Origin: Sphagnum compactum
Taxonomy: Eukaryota > Bryophyta > Sphagnopsida > Sphagnales
Direction of reading: 5' to 3'
NCBI GenBank assembly: GCA_965153455.1
Contig: OZ234503.1
Location: forward strand, 11,165,118-11,229,117
DNA: 64,000 nt
The notes beneath the pieces were generated by a model. The model saw only the letters and a list, made by a program, of their open reading frames with translations. It had not been told where the DNA came from and did not search any database. This document shows, one piece after another, positions 1-12,434 of the stretch; positions within the stretch are counted from its first letter, which is position 1, and every line of letters starts with the position of its first letter. A program made the translations under genes and the position numbers.

Positions 1-967
1 ATACCAATTATCATTCATGGACAAGGTTTTAAACAAAATAGTGGGCCATCAGCTCTATTTTTTTTTGGATGGACTTTGGGAGTATCATTGAAAGTAAACA
101 AACCTTTATCTTGTTCATTCAAAAGAGATAAATAAAATAATGTGACATGGTTAATTCAACCCTCTATTAAACTATCACATGGAGGGGTCCAAACTACCCA
201 ATATAATATTTGGCTAGATATATAGGTTAAAATTTCTCATTTTTGGTAAGAGATTTTGGAATTTGAAAAATCTTAATGCTTGAAAAGATTCAAAGGAAAT
301 TATTTCCAAGATGTTCAAAAAAATTAGCTGGTTTTGTAGTTTTTGGTTTATTTGAAAATAATATAAAGGTTAATAAATCTCATTGCTACCTAAAAAATTT
401 AAGCATTTTGTAAAAAATTGAAAATAAAAGTTATAAGCATTTTGGTAATTTTTGATGCCTAGTAATTTTGGGCACCTTGAAAGGTTTTTAAAAAAAATCA
501 TTTATGCCCAAAAAAATTGGGCACTTTGGAAAATTCCTATACTTGAAGATTTTCCCAAGAAGTTTGAGAATTTTCATTATGCCCAATATTTTGGGCAAAT
601 TATAAAGGTTGATATCAAATTTTGTTCCCCATTATTCTATGTTCTTCACTTTAAAAAATATATGTTGAGAACAACATTATAAGATCTTGGGAACACGAAG
701 GGGTAATTTAACCATTTGAAATCAAGGGGTCACACTAACCTCCTTATTGCACCTTAACTTCATCCCAAATCTAGAGAAAATGAAAATATTATTCCTAGGG
801 TTACATATCCCAAGAATTTATCCCCTTTTTAACCCCAATGCCATGTGATTTGCCAAGTTAATTTTTTGTGTGAATGGGATAACATTATGGTTAATTTTAT
901 CATTTTTACCACCTTGGTGTAAATCCAACATAAAGGTTGATTAGTGTAAGATGATGCCTTAACAATA
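1..967. other. AT-rich DNA without a recognised gene
   Basis: The stretch is strongly AT-rich, with many short poly-A and poly-T runs and several copies of a phrase like TTTTGGGCA around 440-600. Open frames here are short, lack codon structure and match no family I know. I see nothing functional. Confidence 0.6.
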
Positions 968-1740
968 GTGCATTATTGTTCACTTCTTCTGCATTGTTAT
1001 TTGATTTTTCTTGCTACTAGTCACGTCAATTCTTATTTTGTTGTTGGTAAGCTCCTCTTGTTGTTAGTTAACTTTTTTTTGTTGTTGATTAGCTCTTTTT
1101 ATTTGCTTGCCATCTTTATTGTTATGTTGCTTGGTTTTTTTTTACTGATGGTCAACTCCTCTTGTGGCTTTTCTTGTTGTTGTTTGGTTTTTCTTGTTAT
1201 GTTGATTGGTTTCTCTTGCTATTGCTTGGTTTTTTTTATTGTCAATTAGGTCATTTATTTTCATTCCTTTTGCATTGTTGTTTAGTTGTTATTCAGTTCC
1301 TTTTGTTACTAATTGATTCTTTTTTGGCTATTGGTTTACTCATTTTATTGTTACTTGGTTCCACTTGTCATTGGTTGAGTTTTTTTTGTTGTTGGTCAAT
1401 TCCTCTTGTTCATGTGTTGTTTGGAATCTCTTGTTGCTTTTCAACTCCTCTTGTTGTGTTGTTCGATTTCTCTTATTGTTTTAAAACTTTTCTTATTGTT
1501 GTTTGGTTCTTCATATTATATTGGTTGGCTCTTCTTATTCTAATGCTTGGTTCCTCTTGATGTTGCTTGACTCCATTGGTTGTTGTTTAACTCTTCTTTT
1601 GTTGATCTATTCCTTTTGTTGTTGTTCAACTTTTACTTTTTTTTGTTCGACTCCTCATGTTGTGTTATTTGTTTCCATGTGTTATTGCTTGGTTTTTCGT
1701 GTTATTGTTTGGCTTCTTTTGTTGTGTTATTTTTTATGAA
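968..1740. repeat. Degenerate TTG/CTT-rich minisatellite
   Basis: About 770 bp are built from imperfect repeats of phrases such as CTTGTTGTTG, GGTTTTTCTTG and TCAACTCCTCTTG, with units of very roughly 20-30 bp. Because TTG and CTT runs carry few stops, overlapping open frames appear that would encode Leu/Phe/Val-rich peptides. These are best explained by base composition, not by genes. Confidence 0.7.
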
Positions 1741-2496
1741 AATTAATTAATTGTTTCTTTTGAATCAATTCATTCAAAAAAGAATCAAATCAATTCAGTG
1801 AAATGTTAGTTTTGAATTTCAATTTTCACATTTTAAAAATTGGTTGAATTTATTTTTTCAAATATCTAATACCTTAACCAATTTTATTTCATGGAGAATT
1901 TTTTTAAAGGACTAGTTTGATTTTAAAACTATTATGTGAAAACCAAAACTAATGATTCTCATTTTTAAAAATGAAAACCACCCCACACTAATTTTGGTTC
2001 CTTAACTAATCATGATGGTTAATTTGATTTCTATTTTCAATATTTTTGTAACCTATGTATCAACCATTATCATGCATATATTTATTTGTAGCCACCTATT
2101 ATCCTACTTACCTATGGGAGCTATCTATTATTGCCTCCACCCTCATGGAAGAGATGTAGTTGTGGTATCAGTTTTTGGGACAAACTTTTTTCTTTAAGAT
2201 AAACTTTTAGTCATCTTTTACATTTTATTGGTGTGTAATGGGTCAAAATTTGTCTTTACAAGTATTTATTTTTTAAAGTTGAGATTTAATGCTTCTATGT
2301 TTAGACTTTTGGTGCCTTATATTCCCCCTAATAATAAATATCATCACTATTTCATCCATTAAAGTAAAGCCATAATCAAGCCATCTTGTGATTAGCCACT
2401 CGTTATATATGTTACCCTTGTGGAATTGATCAATTACCATTGAATTGGAGCTCATCCCACATCTGAGTCATAACACGCTTTTAATGGAAGGGTTCT
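1741..2496. other. AT-rich DNA without a recognised gene
   Basis: Low-complexity A/T-rich flank of the retrotransposon that starts at 2497. The last five bases (gttct) form the imperfect left target-site duplication of that element. No gene signal is visible. Confidence 0.55.
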
Positions 2497-3211
2497 TGAC
2501 ATGTTTTTTCATGTTTGTCACCTTGCACTCCACGCGCTTCACCAAGCTCCTCTTGCGTTGACTCCTTTAGCTCCTAGCCACATGCGCACCCCATGGCACA
2601 CTTGGTTAATCCAATAGTCCCGACCACTTAGGACGGATTTAGACTCACTACTTAAACTCACTAGACCATGTTGTCGAAGCTAAGTCTTAGTCTAATTGGA
2701 GCTAGCCAAAGCTCAACTCCTAGAGCTGGCCCACATGGCCTAAGAGCCAAATCAGTTCCAAGTTAACTTGGAGGCATTCAGGACTAACTCCCAGTGTTGG
2801 TCCAAAGGACTTAGGTTGACACGATTCGAATCGTCTCAGGGCCAACCCTCTCTTGGTGGCCTCGAAGCTTTAAAGGGACAACTTTTAATTGTCCTAAAAG
2901 ATTTAGTAGGCTCGCCCCCTTGGGCGACCCAAAATAATGTTTAATTGTTTGTTGAGGGTTTTAAAGAGATAGTGCCCCACATTATAGTCCCAAAAACAAC
3001 CCTCAATGGTCTTCTTGGCTAACGAGGGCATGAGTTCCCACCTTAGCCCATCCAAACCCCGAGGTCTGAACATATATTGACTTGTAAAGGAATTGAACCT
3101 CACGAAGCCATTTCTAGCCTAACTCTCACTTTGCCTTAATGTCCCACTAAGGTGGTCTTGATATGAGGCTCGCATTTGCTTAAGACATCTTTTAAGCGGA
3201 AGGGCCTGTCA
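2497..3211 (-). repeat. 3' LTR of the gypsy element
   Basis: This is the left copy of the direct repeat pair. Recognisable shared blocks include GCCAAGCTCCTCTTGC near the start, CACTTAGGAC, AAGCTTTAAAGGGACAACTT and the terminal GCGGAAGGGC. It ends in TGTCA at 3211 and is preceded on the minus strand by a polypurine tract, which makes it the 3' LTR. Confidence 0.9.
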
Positions 3212-3225
3212 TTCACCCCCACCTT
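3212..3225 (-). other. Polypurine tract of the gypsy element
   Basis: The minus strand reads AAGGTGGGGGTGAA directly against the 3' LTR. This is the position and composition expected for the plus-strand DNA primer of an LTR retrotransposon. Confidence 0.8.
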
Positions 3226-3389
3226 CAAGATGTTTACATCCTCGTAGACGCAAATAACATGTTGCCCTTGTCAATGCAAGTCCACCCCTTTTTCCACCCT
3301 TTAACCTCAAGCCTTTAGGCATGCCTTTATCTTTATGCGCTTTCCTATTTCCCATTTCATGGCCACGCTTTCACTCAAACTTTTCTACC

Positions 3390-6300
3390 ATTTTTGGCAA
3401 GTGGTCTAAATGAGTAGGCTTCACCCACTACAACTTCTTTGGGTGATGTCCTTTCCATTTGACCAAGTATTGTTTGCCATTCGTTTGGTTTATTTTACAC
3501 CTAGGATGCATTCTACTTCCCAAGTGAGTTTATGCTTAATGTGGTCGACTCTTGGGTGATAGGCATGTTTCTAGTCTTTCCTTTTCTTGTCCTCATGAAT
3601 TAGCTTCAATTCGGACACGTGGAAGATTAGGTGAGCTACCAATATTGTCAGTAGTTGTAAAGTATACACATCGGGGTGGGGTTTACAAATGATCTTATAG
3701 GGGTTTGTGTACTTTGGGACGAACCTATTCGCCAAAGTTTTGGGCATCTAAAAATCTTTTATGTTTAACGACATTAAGTCCCCCATTTCAAATTTTGTGT
3801 GCCTTTGTGACTTGTTGGCTTGTTTCTCATAACTAGTTGTGCCTTTTTTAAAAGCTTGATGGCCTGTGTTTTCCTATTTTCATGTTATTTGGTGATCACC
3901 TCACTTTCCTTACTACCTTTGCAATGAGTGTCTTTTATTTTAGGAATTGCTAGATCCATGAGTTTTTTCACTTCAAATCTCAAGGCCAACTCAAAGGGAT
4001 TCATTTTGTGGCTGAGTATTTTGTGGAATTGTAGCAAAATTCCACCAAACCCAAATGGTCGCCTTAATCCTTATGATCGAGAACAATATAATTACATAGA
4101 TATTGATTCAATATCATGTTTACTTTCTTTGTTTGTCCATCGATTTGCAGATGGAAAGCAGTACTAAATTTTAATTTGGTCCCACTTTCTTCATCAGTAA
4201 CATCCAAAATTCTAACACGAATTTCACATCATGGTCATTTACTATGACTTTCAGCATACCATTATGTTAGACCCACATGTTGAAAAATAACTTTGTCGTC
4301 CCCAACGTTGTGGCGTTTGTTTAGGTTGGTGTAAACTTAACCAATTTCGAAAACCTGTCCACCACCACAAAGATGGCATCCGTCCCCTCCCATTTTGGGA
4401 AACATGTCATAAAATCCATTGAAACACTCTCAAATGGACCTACGGGAATTGGGAGGGGCCTATACAATCTAAAATTTTTCTTATGTACCAACTTGGTACT
4501 TTGGCAATTACACACGTGCGGATGTAATGTTCTATGTCTTTTTTCATTTCAGGCTAATATAAAGTTTTCCCCAATAACTCCCTTATTGTCTTTTCACCAC
4601 GATTTCCTGCCATGGGCACATCATGCACTTCTTCCATAACTTTCATGCACAACTTTTCCTCTGGCACATAGACTCGTGATTCCTTCCATCTTAGCAATTT
4701 GTCTAGCATGGTGATCCCTCTCACCTTTTTTTTTCTAATGCAAGTCATTGAAATGACTTTGCGCCAAATGATCTTCCATATATGCCCTTCGTATCTTCCT
4801 CTTTAGATTGCTCTCTCCAACAAACATGGCTTGAAGAATTTGAATATTTTCCCAAGGCATTTCCCTTTAGTATTCTTCTTTGCAACTTAATGCATCTAGT
4901 ACCACATTGTCTTTGCCAAGCTTATGGATCAACTCAATGTCCATAAGGGCCAAGGTATTGTCCCAAAATAATTGCTTTGTCGTGGCCTTTGGCTGGGTCT
5001 TAAAATATCTCAAGGATACATTATTTATAAAGACCTTGGTTTTATGAAAGCCTAAGTAATGTTGCCGTGCTTTTAAACAATTCGCTACCACAAACAATTT
5101 TTTTTCATGAGTTGGCCATCTCAACTAGGCCCCACCAACTTTTTATTTTCAAAAGCAATTAGGTGTCCTTTTGCATTAGGACCCGACCTATTGCAAACCC
5201 ACTTGCTTTTGTATGGACTTCAAATGGTTTTGCAAAATTCGAAAATCACAGCATCGGTGTTAACAACAACTTCCCTTTCCAAAGGTCAAACACCTTTTGT
5301 TGTTCCCCCTTCCACTCGAATGATCCTTCTTTCTTCAAGAGGTTAGTGAACAATTTTGCTAATGCTGAAAAGTCCTTTATGCACTTCTTGTAAAAATTGG
5401 CCAATCCAAATAATGACTTAACCCATTTAGCCAAAAGCAGGCTTTGACATTCCCTAATTAACTAAATCTCCTTTGGGTCAAGCTTCACCTCTTCCTAAGA
5501 CAACACATGTCCCAAAAAGTCCATTTCCGAACTTATGAAGTCATTTTTTGCCCGATTGGCGTATAGCTTGCTCTATTTGAACTTTTGCAACACAAATTCC
5601 AAATGTGTTGCATGCTCCTCCATAGACTTGGAATACACCAAGATGTCATCTATGTAGATGAGCACAAACTGATCATCTAACTTCTCATGAAAGATCAAAT
5701 TCATCAAAGTTGTGAAAATGGGGCATTACATAGCCCAAATGGCATGACCAAGAACTCATATGAACCAAATTTTGTCCTCATAGCCACCTTTTTCCACATT
5801 TGCATCTTTGACACGAATCTAATAATAGCTCAACTTCAAGTCGATATGGTTAAAATAAGAAGCCCCATTTAGACTTTCAAAGCAATCATCAATTCAAGGC
5901 AAGGGGCAATTGTTCTTAATGGTGATTTTGTTCAAGGCATGGTAATCTATGCACATGTGTAATTTTCCGTCCTTTTTATCCATGAACAAAATGGGTGAAC
6001 CATAAGGCGATTTGTTTAGCCAAATGTATCCCCGTTCCATTAAATCATTTATTTGAGAATTAAACTCTTGTAGTTCTTTTTTATTAAGCCAGTAGGGTGA
6101 CTTATAAGGTGGTGCCGACCTAAGCACCACCTCAATTTTATGGTCCACATTTCGAGAAAGAGGTATATGTTTAAGGCCTCATCTATTAGAATGTCCAAAA
6201 ATTTATTAATTGTGTTGGAAATACAAGTAGGCCAAGATTTAACCCTTTTGGCTTTAGCTTGGTGCTAGAGTCATCCACATGCATAAGAATTAAAAATGAG

Positions 6301-6720
6301 ATCTCTTATAATTTTTGTAAAGAGACCAAGTGAATACCTACCTTAGCTAAATTAACTTGGTATTCAATTTTTAAACTAATAGACCTATTTACTAGTCTAG
6401 TAATGACTCCTAACTTCAAGCTTCCTCTCAAAACATTTACATGATAAACATCTAAAAAGGTGTTCCCTAAAGTGGCCTTAGTGCCATCCAAGGCATAGAC
6501 CATGAATTTTTTTGTAAACTTCGCCTTGCCACATTCCAAAACAACCCCCAACACCACCTCATTTGCTAGTGTTGCGGCTCCCTATGCTAATTGGACCTTG
6601 ATGGGTTTGTCCACCTTCATAGCTGCCCATCCAAGTTGTGTTATTGCATTTGGGCTCACAAACATGCGTGGTTCCTAAATCCAAAAGACACAACACCCTT
6701 GCGTAGTTCCTATTTTGAAT
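3390..6720 (-). pseudogene. Broken pol of the gypsy element (PR-RT-RH-INT-chromodomain)
   Basis: The polyprotein would cut Gag-Pol, copy the RNA and integrate the DNA. Read from 6720 downward: a protease stretch with DLGTTH where D-S-G is usual (about 6640-6710); RT (6148 to about 5250) with [14 protein letters not shown], the catalytic YIDD at 5645-5656 and the thumb/connection region ending in the 5246-5434 frame; RNase H (about 5124-4867) with LGKDNVVLDALS; the integrase zinc-binding region (about 4748-4554) and core start (about 4515-4321) with VSMDFMTCFP and VVVDRFSKLVKF; and a chromodomain near 3478-3446 with KQYLVKWKG. Frames change several times and stops separate all domains, so no functional protein can be made. 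Family assignment is secure; exact domain edges are approximate. Confidence 0.9.
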
Positions 6721-6789
6721 CTAAACGGGATTAAATTTGGGCCCAACTTGGCCACACTCACCTTTGCGATAAATCCCCCTTATGCCCAA

Positions 6790-8322
6790 TCTTGTCTTAC
6801 CTTTTCATAGTCCTTGGCAAAGTGCCCCAACTCCTCATAGTTGAAACATTAGACCTTGGCAACATCCCACGGCTTCTTTTCTGCCAGGCTTCCTTTGTCC
6901 TTGGGTGGGTTCTTATCCCACTTCCTTTTCTAGCCCCTCTTTGGGCCACTTGTAGTTTGTGCTGCACTTCCAATACTCACCCTCATTGTGAGTTCTGATG
7001 CTTACAACTTTCCGGCCTTTTTGTGCATGGAGTTGTCTTCCATGCATTCGGCAACCTTCATCATTTCCTAGCATGTTGCGAGGACCTCACTCCTTTGCAA
7101 AATGGCATTGCGAGCCCAAGGCTACAAGCCATGGAGGAAAGCCACTTTTTATGCATACTCCTCTGTCATTGGAATGAGGTTTAGTAAATATGCAAAGGTT
7201 TGGACATATTTCCCCATTGTTCCAGGTCCATCAGATTGACACAAGCTTAAAAGTTCTTGCCCATCCTTTAAGATCTGATTGTGGGGGGTGAACCTATCAT
7301 TTAGTTTTGCCTTGATTGCGTTCCTAGGCAAACTTCCCATTAAGTTTGGCTCGACATCTTTATGTGTCGTCCACCACTTTAGGGCGTGATCTTTTAAAAT
7401 AAATTGCACCAACTTAAGCGAGTTCACATCCATGTTGATTGCTTAGGATTCAAAGTAGGCCTCCACTTGGAGGGCCCACCGTTTCACCCTTTTTGCCTTG
7501 GTATCTTTTCTTGTGAAAGGATCTGGCATCTGGGTCTTCATGGGCTTTGTGGCTTTTCTGCTTGGCCCAACCCCTTCTCCTTTTGAACCTATTTAAGCTC
7601 TAAAGACAATTACATGTTGGTCTCCCTTTTGTTAACCACTAGGGTTTACAACACCTTTATGGCCTCTACCATGGCATTCACGGATAATGAGGAGGGACCT
7701 TTTTCAACTTGAAGGGCCATAAACTTGGTTCATTCCAGTTCCATCTCCAATTGAGCCACCTCTTTTATAGCTTAGAAGATCTCTTCGGTTTCAACTTGGA
7801 ATTTCACCTCCCAAGCCTCTTTTGTTGTTTGGGCTTCTTAAGCCGTTTGGGCCGCTTGAGCTTCCAAGGCCTCTTTGGCTCTTTCTATCCGTTTGGACAC
7901 TTTGATTGGTTTCTTTGGAATGTTAATAGCTTTCAGGTTTTCTTCTTCCTCTTCATTCGACTTTGAGGCATTAAAAAAGGATTGGAGCTATTCCACCACT
8001 TGGACAATGTTTTTGGAACCTTCCCCTTTGCAAGACTCCTTCCCTATTGATGCCCTCCTTCCCCACTTTTCGAATTAAAGTGCCAATAAATCTTTTCCCT
8101 TTCGCCATTAGGTGTATTGGGAAGCTTCTTGGCAGAGCCTAATTCGATCATCGTTGCCAATTTAGCCAACTTCTTGGTCTCGTGAATTTCCTTTGTGGTG
8201 GACTTCTCCGCCTTGACCACTACCATTTCCACCCAATGTGAATGTTTTATGACAGGGGACACGACAATCGTTTCTTCTCCCATTTTTTCACTCGCTAGAT
8301 CAAGTTTTAGTTCTAATACCAA
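6790..8322 (-). pseudogene. Broken gag of the gypsy element
   Basis: Gag would form the virus-like particle. The capsid region is visible at 7433-7149 with the typical DHALKWWTTH. Downstream, near 6850-6795, there is a decayed zinc knuckle: CFNYEELGHFAKDY keeps the first Cys and the His, but the second and last Cys are Tyr. The N-terminal part (8322-8044) begins right after the primer site and is rich in Lys and Glu. Several stops and frame changes break the gene. The family call rests on the capsid phrase, the knuckle and position. Confidence 0.8.
8305..8322 (-). other. Primer binding site (tRNA-Met type)
   Basis: The minus strand reads TTTGGTATTAGAACTAAA immediately after the 5' LTR. Plant LTR elements primed by initiator tRNA-Met usually carry TGGTATCAGAGC here, and this copy differs by two transitions. 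It fixes the polarity of the element. Confidence 0.75.
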
Positions 8323-8323
8323 A

Positions 8324-9039
8324 TGACATGCCCTTTCCTACTTGTTGCCATGTGTTCCACGTGCCTCGCCAAGCTCCTCTTGCATCAACTCCTTTAGCTC
8401 TTAGCCACCTATGCACCCCGCAACATACTTGGTTAATCCAAAAGTTTCAACCACTTAGGACAAACTTAAATTCGCTACTTGGATTCACTAAACCCTACTC
8501 TCAAAGCTAAGTCTTAGTCTAATTAAAGCCAATTAGGGCCCGATTCCCAAAGCTAGCCCACATGGCCTTAGAGCCAAATTAACCCCAGGTTGATTTGGGG
8601 GCCTTCTAAGACCAATTCCCCAAGTTGGTCCAAAGGACTTAGGTTGGGACGACCCAATTCATCCTAGGGCCAACCCTCTTTTGGTGGCCTCCAAGCTTTA
8701 AAGGGACAACTTTTAATCATCCTAGGCACTTTAGCGAACTTGCCTCCTTGGGTGACCCAAAACAATGCTTAATCATCCATTAAAGGTTTTAAGGGGATAG
8801 TGCCCTGCACTATAATCGCGAAAACAACCCCTAGTCATCTTTTTGGCCGATGAGAGCATGAGTTCCCGCCTTAGCCCATCCAGACCCTGAGGTCCTGACG
8901 TATTTCAACTCTTAGAAAAGTTGAACTTTGCAAAACCATTTATGGCCTAACTCTCACATCACTTTAGTGCCCCACTAAGATGGTCTCAATATGAGGCTCG
9001 CATCCACTTAAAACATCTTTTATGCGGAAGGGCATGTCA
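8324..9039 (-). repeat. 5' LTR of the gypsy element
   Basis: This is the right copy of the LTR pair, colinear with 2497-3211 but with many substitutions. It begins TGACATGCCC and ends GGGCATGTCA, forming short terminal inverted repeats. It lies beside the primer binding site and is therefore the 5' LTR, which would hold the promoter. Confidence 0.9.
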
Positions 9040-11679
9040 ATTCTCAAATGGTTGTTGGTTCACTCTTGGGGGTGGGGGCCAAAGGAAAGTTAATAACATG
9101 TCTTTAGGATATGTTGGCATTAAGCATGTGCCTTAGTGCATAAGGCTCTTGCAAAATGGTTGTGGGTCCAAGTTAGTAACAAATGGGGTTTGATGATAAA
9201 CCTATCAACTACATAAACAAGGTGTGTGTCACACTATGGCCTTGCCATTTACATTAAAAAGTATCTTAAGGCAAAACAAGAATTATTGAAACTCAAATAT
9301 TTCACCATGCAAAAATATAGTCTTCAAAAAATCCTCTAAAAGAAACCAAAATCCTTCAAGATATTATAACTTTGCAACTAATCTCAAGTTTCAACACAAG
9401 CCAAAATATCATCTTTCAAAAATCCTCATACAAAAGTAAACCCTATTACCAAGGGGCCAAAAATCCCTTAAGCTACCATACTCTATAATGAATCTCAACA
9501 CAATATCCTTGCCTTGGTATGCAATGCCAATAAACAATTCCATAAGTTCATGAGTGGCATCTAAGTGCTTTAATCTTTGTGAGGGTAATGGAACAAGGCA
9601 TAGCAAACACAGTGCCCCTGCCAATAGATACATCTACCTACTGTGTCCACACTCTAAACACCAAAAAAATCCGTTCCAACCCAAACAATGTAAACATTTT
9701 CACCAAAGAAACCAGTTCACCTAATGTGAAACCGGTTCTAATAAGGTAAAACTTCCAAAAGTTGGATCCAATGCGATAGTCCCTATCCATGTAGGGGTAG
9801 AACCCAACAAACAATATGTCATGCTTTGTACTATGGCCTAACCCAATCCACCGAGGAACATGACAAACCCAATTAGATGAGCTGCCATTTTGTAAGGTTA
9901 TATAATAGGTTAAGTTTTCTTTAAGTGTGTTGAAAACTTGTGCCAAGATGTACAAGTGGGTGCTTCTTCGCAACAAACTTTTCTGTTTATTGTGATGTCC
10001 TCTCTATTCTCCTCCCATCACCAATGAGATTACAATGAGGTGGGTTGGGGAATTCATTATGGGGGTGGATTTCTAAATTGTTTATCTCATTCTTAATGTG
10101 TTCCATGAATAAAGTGTTTAAATTTGGAATTGCATGTAGAATTCATACAGAATGCCATACTCATTCCATGGTAAGATCAATTTGTCCTAATTCCTTTCCA
10201 ATATGCTTTTAAATATAAAAATGACTAAACTAACGTGGAACAAGTAATCACTTAATATGATTTTGGAGGAATTATAATGTCAAATATCCAGGAAATATTT
10301 AAAGCCTAATTGTTTCAACAATTTTCTGGATTGATAGGTAATCTTCATCAACTTTGTCATCCAAGAATGGGCTAAAACCATGATTTTAATAATTATATAA
10401 CTAAAGTTTTTACATACATGCACATATTATTTTGGTGGGGTTGAAAATAAACTTCTTTTGTAATATACACTCTGATGCCATATTGACCAATCCATCTACA
10501 CTTTGATACAAGTTTGGAACTATGAAATGAGAATATCATGAATTCAATACCAATATGGCATTTCATTTAACCCAATAAGGTTCATTTACAGTGTCATTGC
10601 AACCAGCATGGAAACTAGTTTTGCATGAGCATATAATCAAATGAAACATATGTGCGTGAGCTAACCCAAAAAGGATTATTTTGCCACCCATTGTGTCATC
10701 TTTGATATGATTGATTTAATAACTTATAAATTCAGGAAATCTTGAACCGTTTTAGATAGTTTAAAACTCTAGTAACTAGAGTATTTCCATTTTTAAACGT
10801 AAAAAAATGGATTCAATGAGGGAATACTTAAAATAAATTCAAAATTATGTAACAATCCACTCACCATAGAAAAGATCTAGAAGTCAAAATTGCAAGTGGT
10901 ATAAAAGAAAGCACCGTTTTTATATACTCATATATGCCACAGATGCAATGAATAAAATTTGAATAATAAGATTCTTGACAATTACATTTCCACAAATAGG
11001 TTTGTAACTTTTTGAAATTGTTTTAACACTTTATTTGGTCACATTTAAATAAAGTTCCAAATTAGTGCAATTTTGTAAATAAAAATACTAATAACACTAA
11101 TGTAGGGTACTCTAAAGGGGGAAAACATCTTAAGGTAATGTCGTTCCCAAATTGTTATTGACTTGAAGAAAAGTCAAAAAAATCTTATTCGCAAACAAAG
11201 AGGGAGAGAAACACACACACACAATAAATATCAAAACCATAAACCACAATTAAATAGACCAAATATGTGAATACCAAATATGTAAAATCAAGCAACTTCT
11301 TTATTTTGATAAATGGATCCATGAATTTATCATATATATAGGTTCAAAAGCTTTGACCCTAGGCCAAGGTTCCCAAGGCAGAGAGCCTCTTCACGAAATC
11401 AGATGTACTCCATCATTTTGGAATGTGAGTTCTATGCATCACATTATACCACTACCATAGCCTAAGGTCAGATTCATCATTATAAAAATGATTTTTATAA
11501 AAAAAAAGTCATTTCATTTTTGCATAATGAAATTATTTAATTTTTCATTCATGCAAACTTTGAATTTTCTTCAAATTTGTCATATGTTGGATATACATTC
11601 AAAAAAATTGAATATATTATGTGGCAAATGGTGGCATTCAAATGCATGATCAGAAACTACAAATCCATGCCTATTAGTT
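9040..11679. other. 2.6 kb without a recognised gene
   Basis: AT-rich DNA between the gypsy element and the CACTA element. Two open frames on the minus strand (9976-9638 and 9633-9409) are nearly contiguous and could be a relic of a coding sequence, but I recognise no domain in either. A short (CA)n run lies near 11210-11222. Bases 11677-11679 (GTT) are the proposed target-site duplication of the CACTA element. Confidence 0.5.
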
Positions 11680-12180
11680 CACTACTACATATTATGCCTT
11701 TTTGCGAAGGGCCAAACAAAAAACCTGAAGGGTTTGCGAAGCAAAAACAACCTGCCATATTTGCGATGCGACACGCATCGCAACTTGTGCAGCACCACCC
11801 ATCGCTAATTTATAATGTACCTTATTTCATCGCAGCACTTTTGCGACATATACCACAAACAAAACTTTATGACCCGCTAAGTCTCCGTCCACCCTAGCGA
11901 TATTCCACACTTCGCAACGTTTAATCATACTTAAAACATCGCACATTTTACAATACACAAAGTATCGCTACAAACTTTGAGAGTCACAAGACATCGCAAG
12001 CTTGCATTATTCGGCGCTTCGCATTTTGCGTTTGAATATGTATCGCAAACCTCATCACAAATTTTTACAAAACTTTCCAGTGGTGTACGTATCGCAAGTT
12101 GCGATGTGCGTTAGCTCGCAAATTAGTGAAAGGGTTACTGGAGAAGGAAGTTTCGCAAAAGGTTTCGCAATGTCATCTGA
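11680..12180. repeat. Left terminus and subterminal repeats of the CACTA element
   Basis: After the CACTA terminus there are about 20 short motifs of the form TTGCGA, TCGCAA or close variants in both orientations. Some are paired as palindromes: TTGCGATGCG and CGCATCGCAA three bases apart (11761-11783), and ATCGCAAGTTGCGAT (12091-12105). In CACTA elements such subterminal arrays are bound by the element-encoded TNPA-type protein and are needed for transposition. Confidence 0.8.
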
Positions 12181-12434
12181 TTCCCAAAACGCCATAAAAA
12201 AATAAAAAAACTTTTAAACCAAATGGAAGCTATAAATCCACTTAACCATTATTATAATCTATTTTGGCAAACTGAGTGAAAATATCATTAAAGTACGCAT
12301 AGCAGTGCTCCTATTCTTAAAAATAAAATTACACAATGGAGCAGAATAGGTAGAAAATGACACAATGAACATTGTGCAGTAATATAGAATCACAAGCCTC
12401 AATGGCAATTTGCATAAAAATAATGAGTAGTACA
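12181..12434. other. Spacer between subterminal repeats and transposase
   Basis: A/T-rich spacer downstream of the minus-strand transposase stop codon. It probably holds the 3' untranslated region and polyadenylation signal of that gene, but no single signal is clear. Confidence 0.4.

Larger units (their letters stand above)
2497..9039 (-). mobile_element. Ty3/gypsy LTR retrotransposon (chromovirus), decayed
   Basis: The 6.5-kb element is complete in structure but dead in coding. Two ~715-bp direct repeats each begin TGACATG and end CATGTCA or CCTGTCA. Read on the minus strand the order is 5' LTR (8324-9039), a primer site resembling the initiator tRNA-Met 3' end, gag, protease, RT, RNase H, integrase, chromodomain, polypurine tract and 3' LTR (2497-3211). 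The order RT-RNaseH-INT is that of Ty3/gypsy, and the C-terminal chromodomain puts it among the chromoviruses. The flanks gttct (2492-2496) and attct (9040-9044) look like a 5-bp target duplication with one mismatch. The two LTRs differ at many positions and every domain is interrupted, so the insertion is old. Confidence 0.93.

Noticed and set aside
968-1740. Three overlapping Leu/Phe-rich plus-strand frames that look like membrane proteins
   Set aside because: They come from a TTG/CTT-rich degenerate repeat, overlap each other in different frames, partly start at non-ATG codons and show no family signature.
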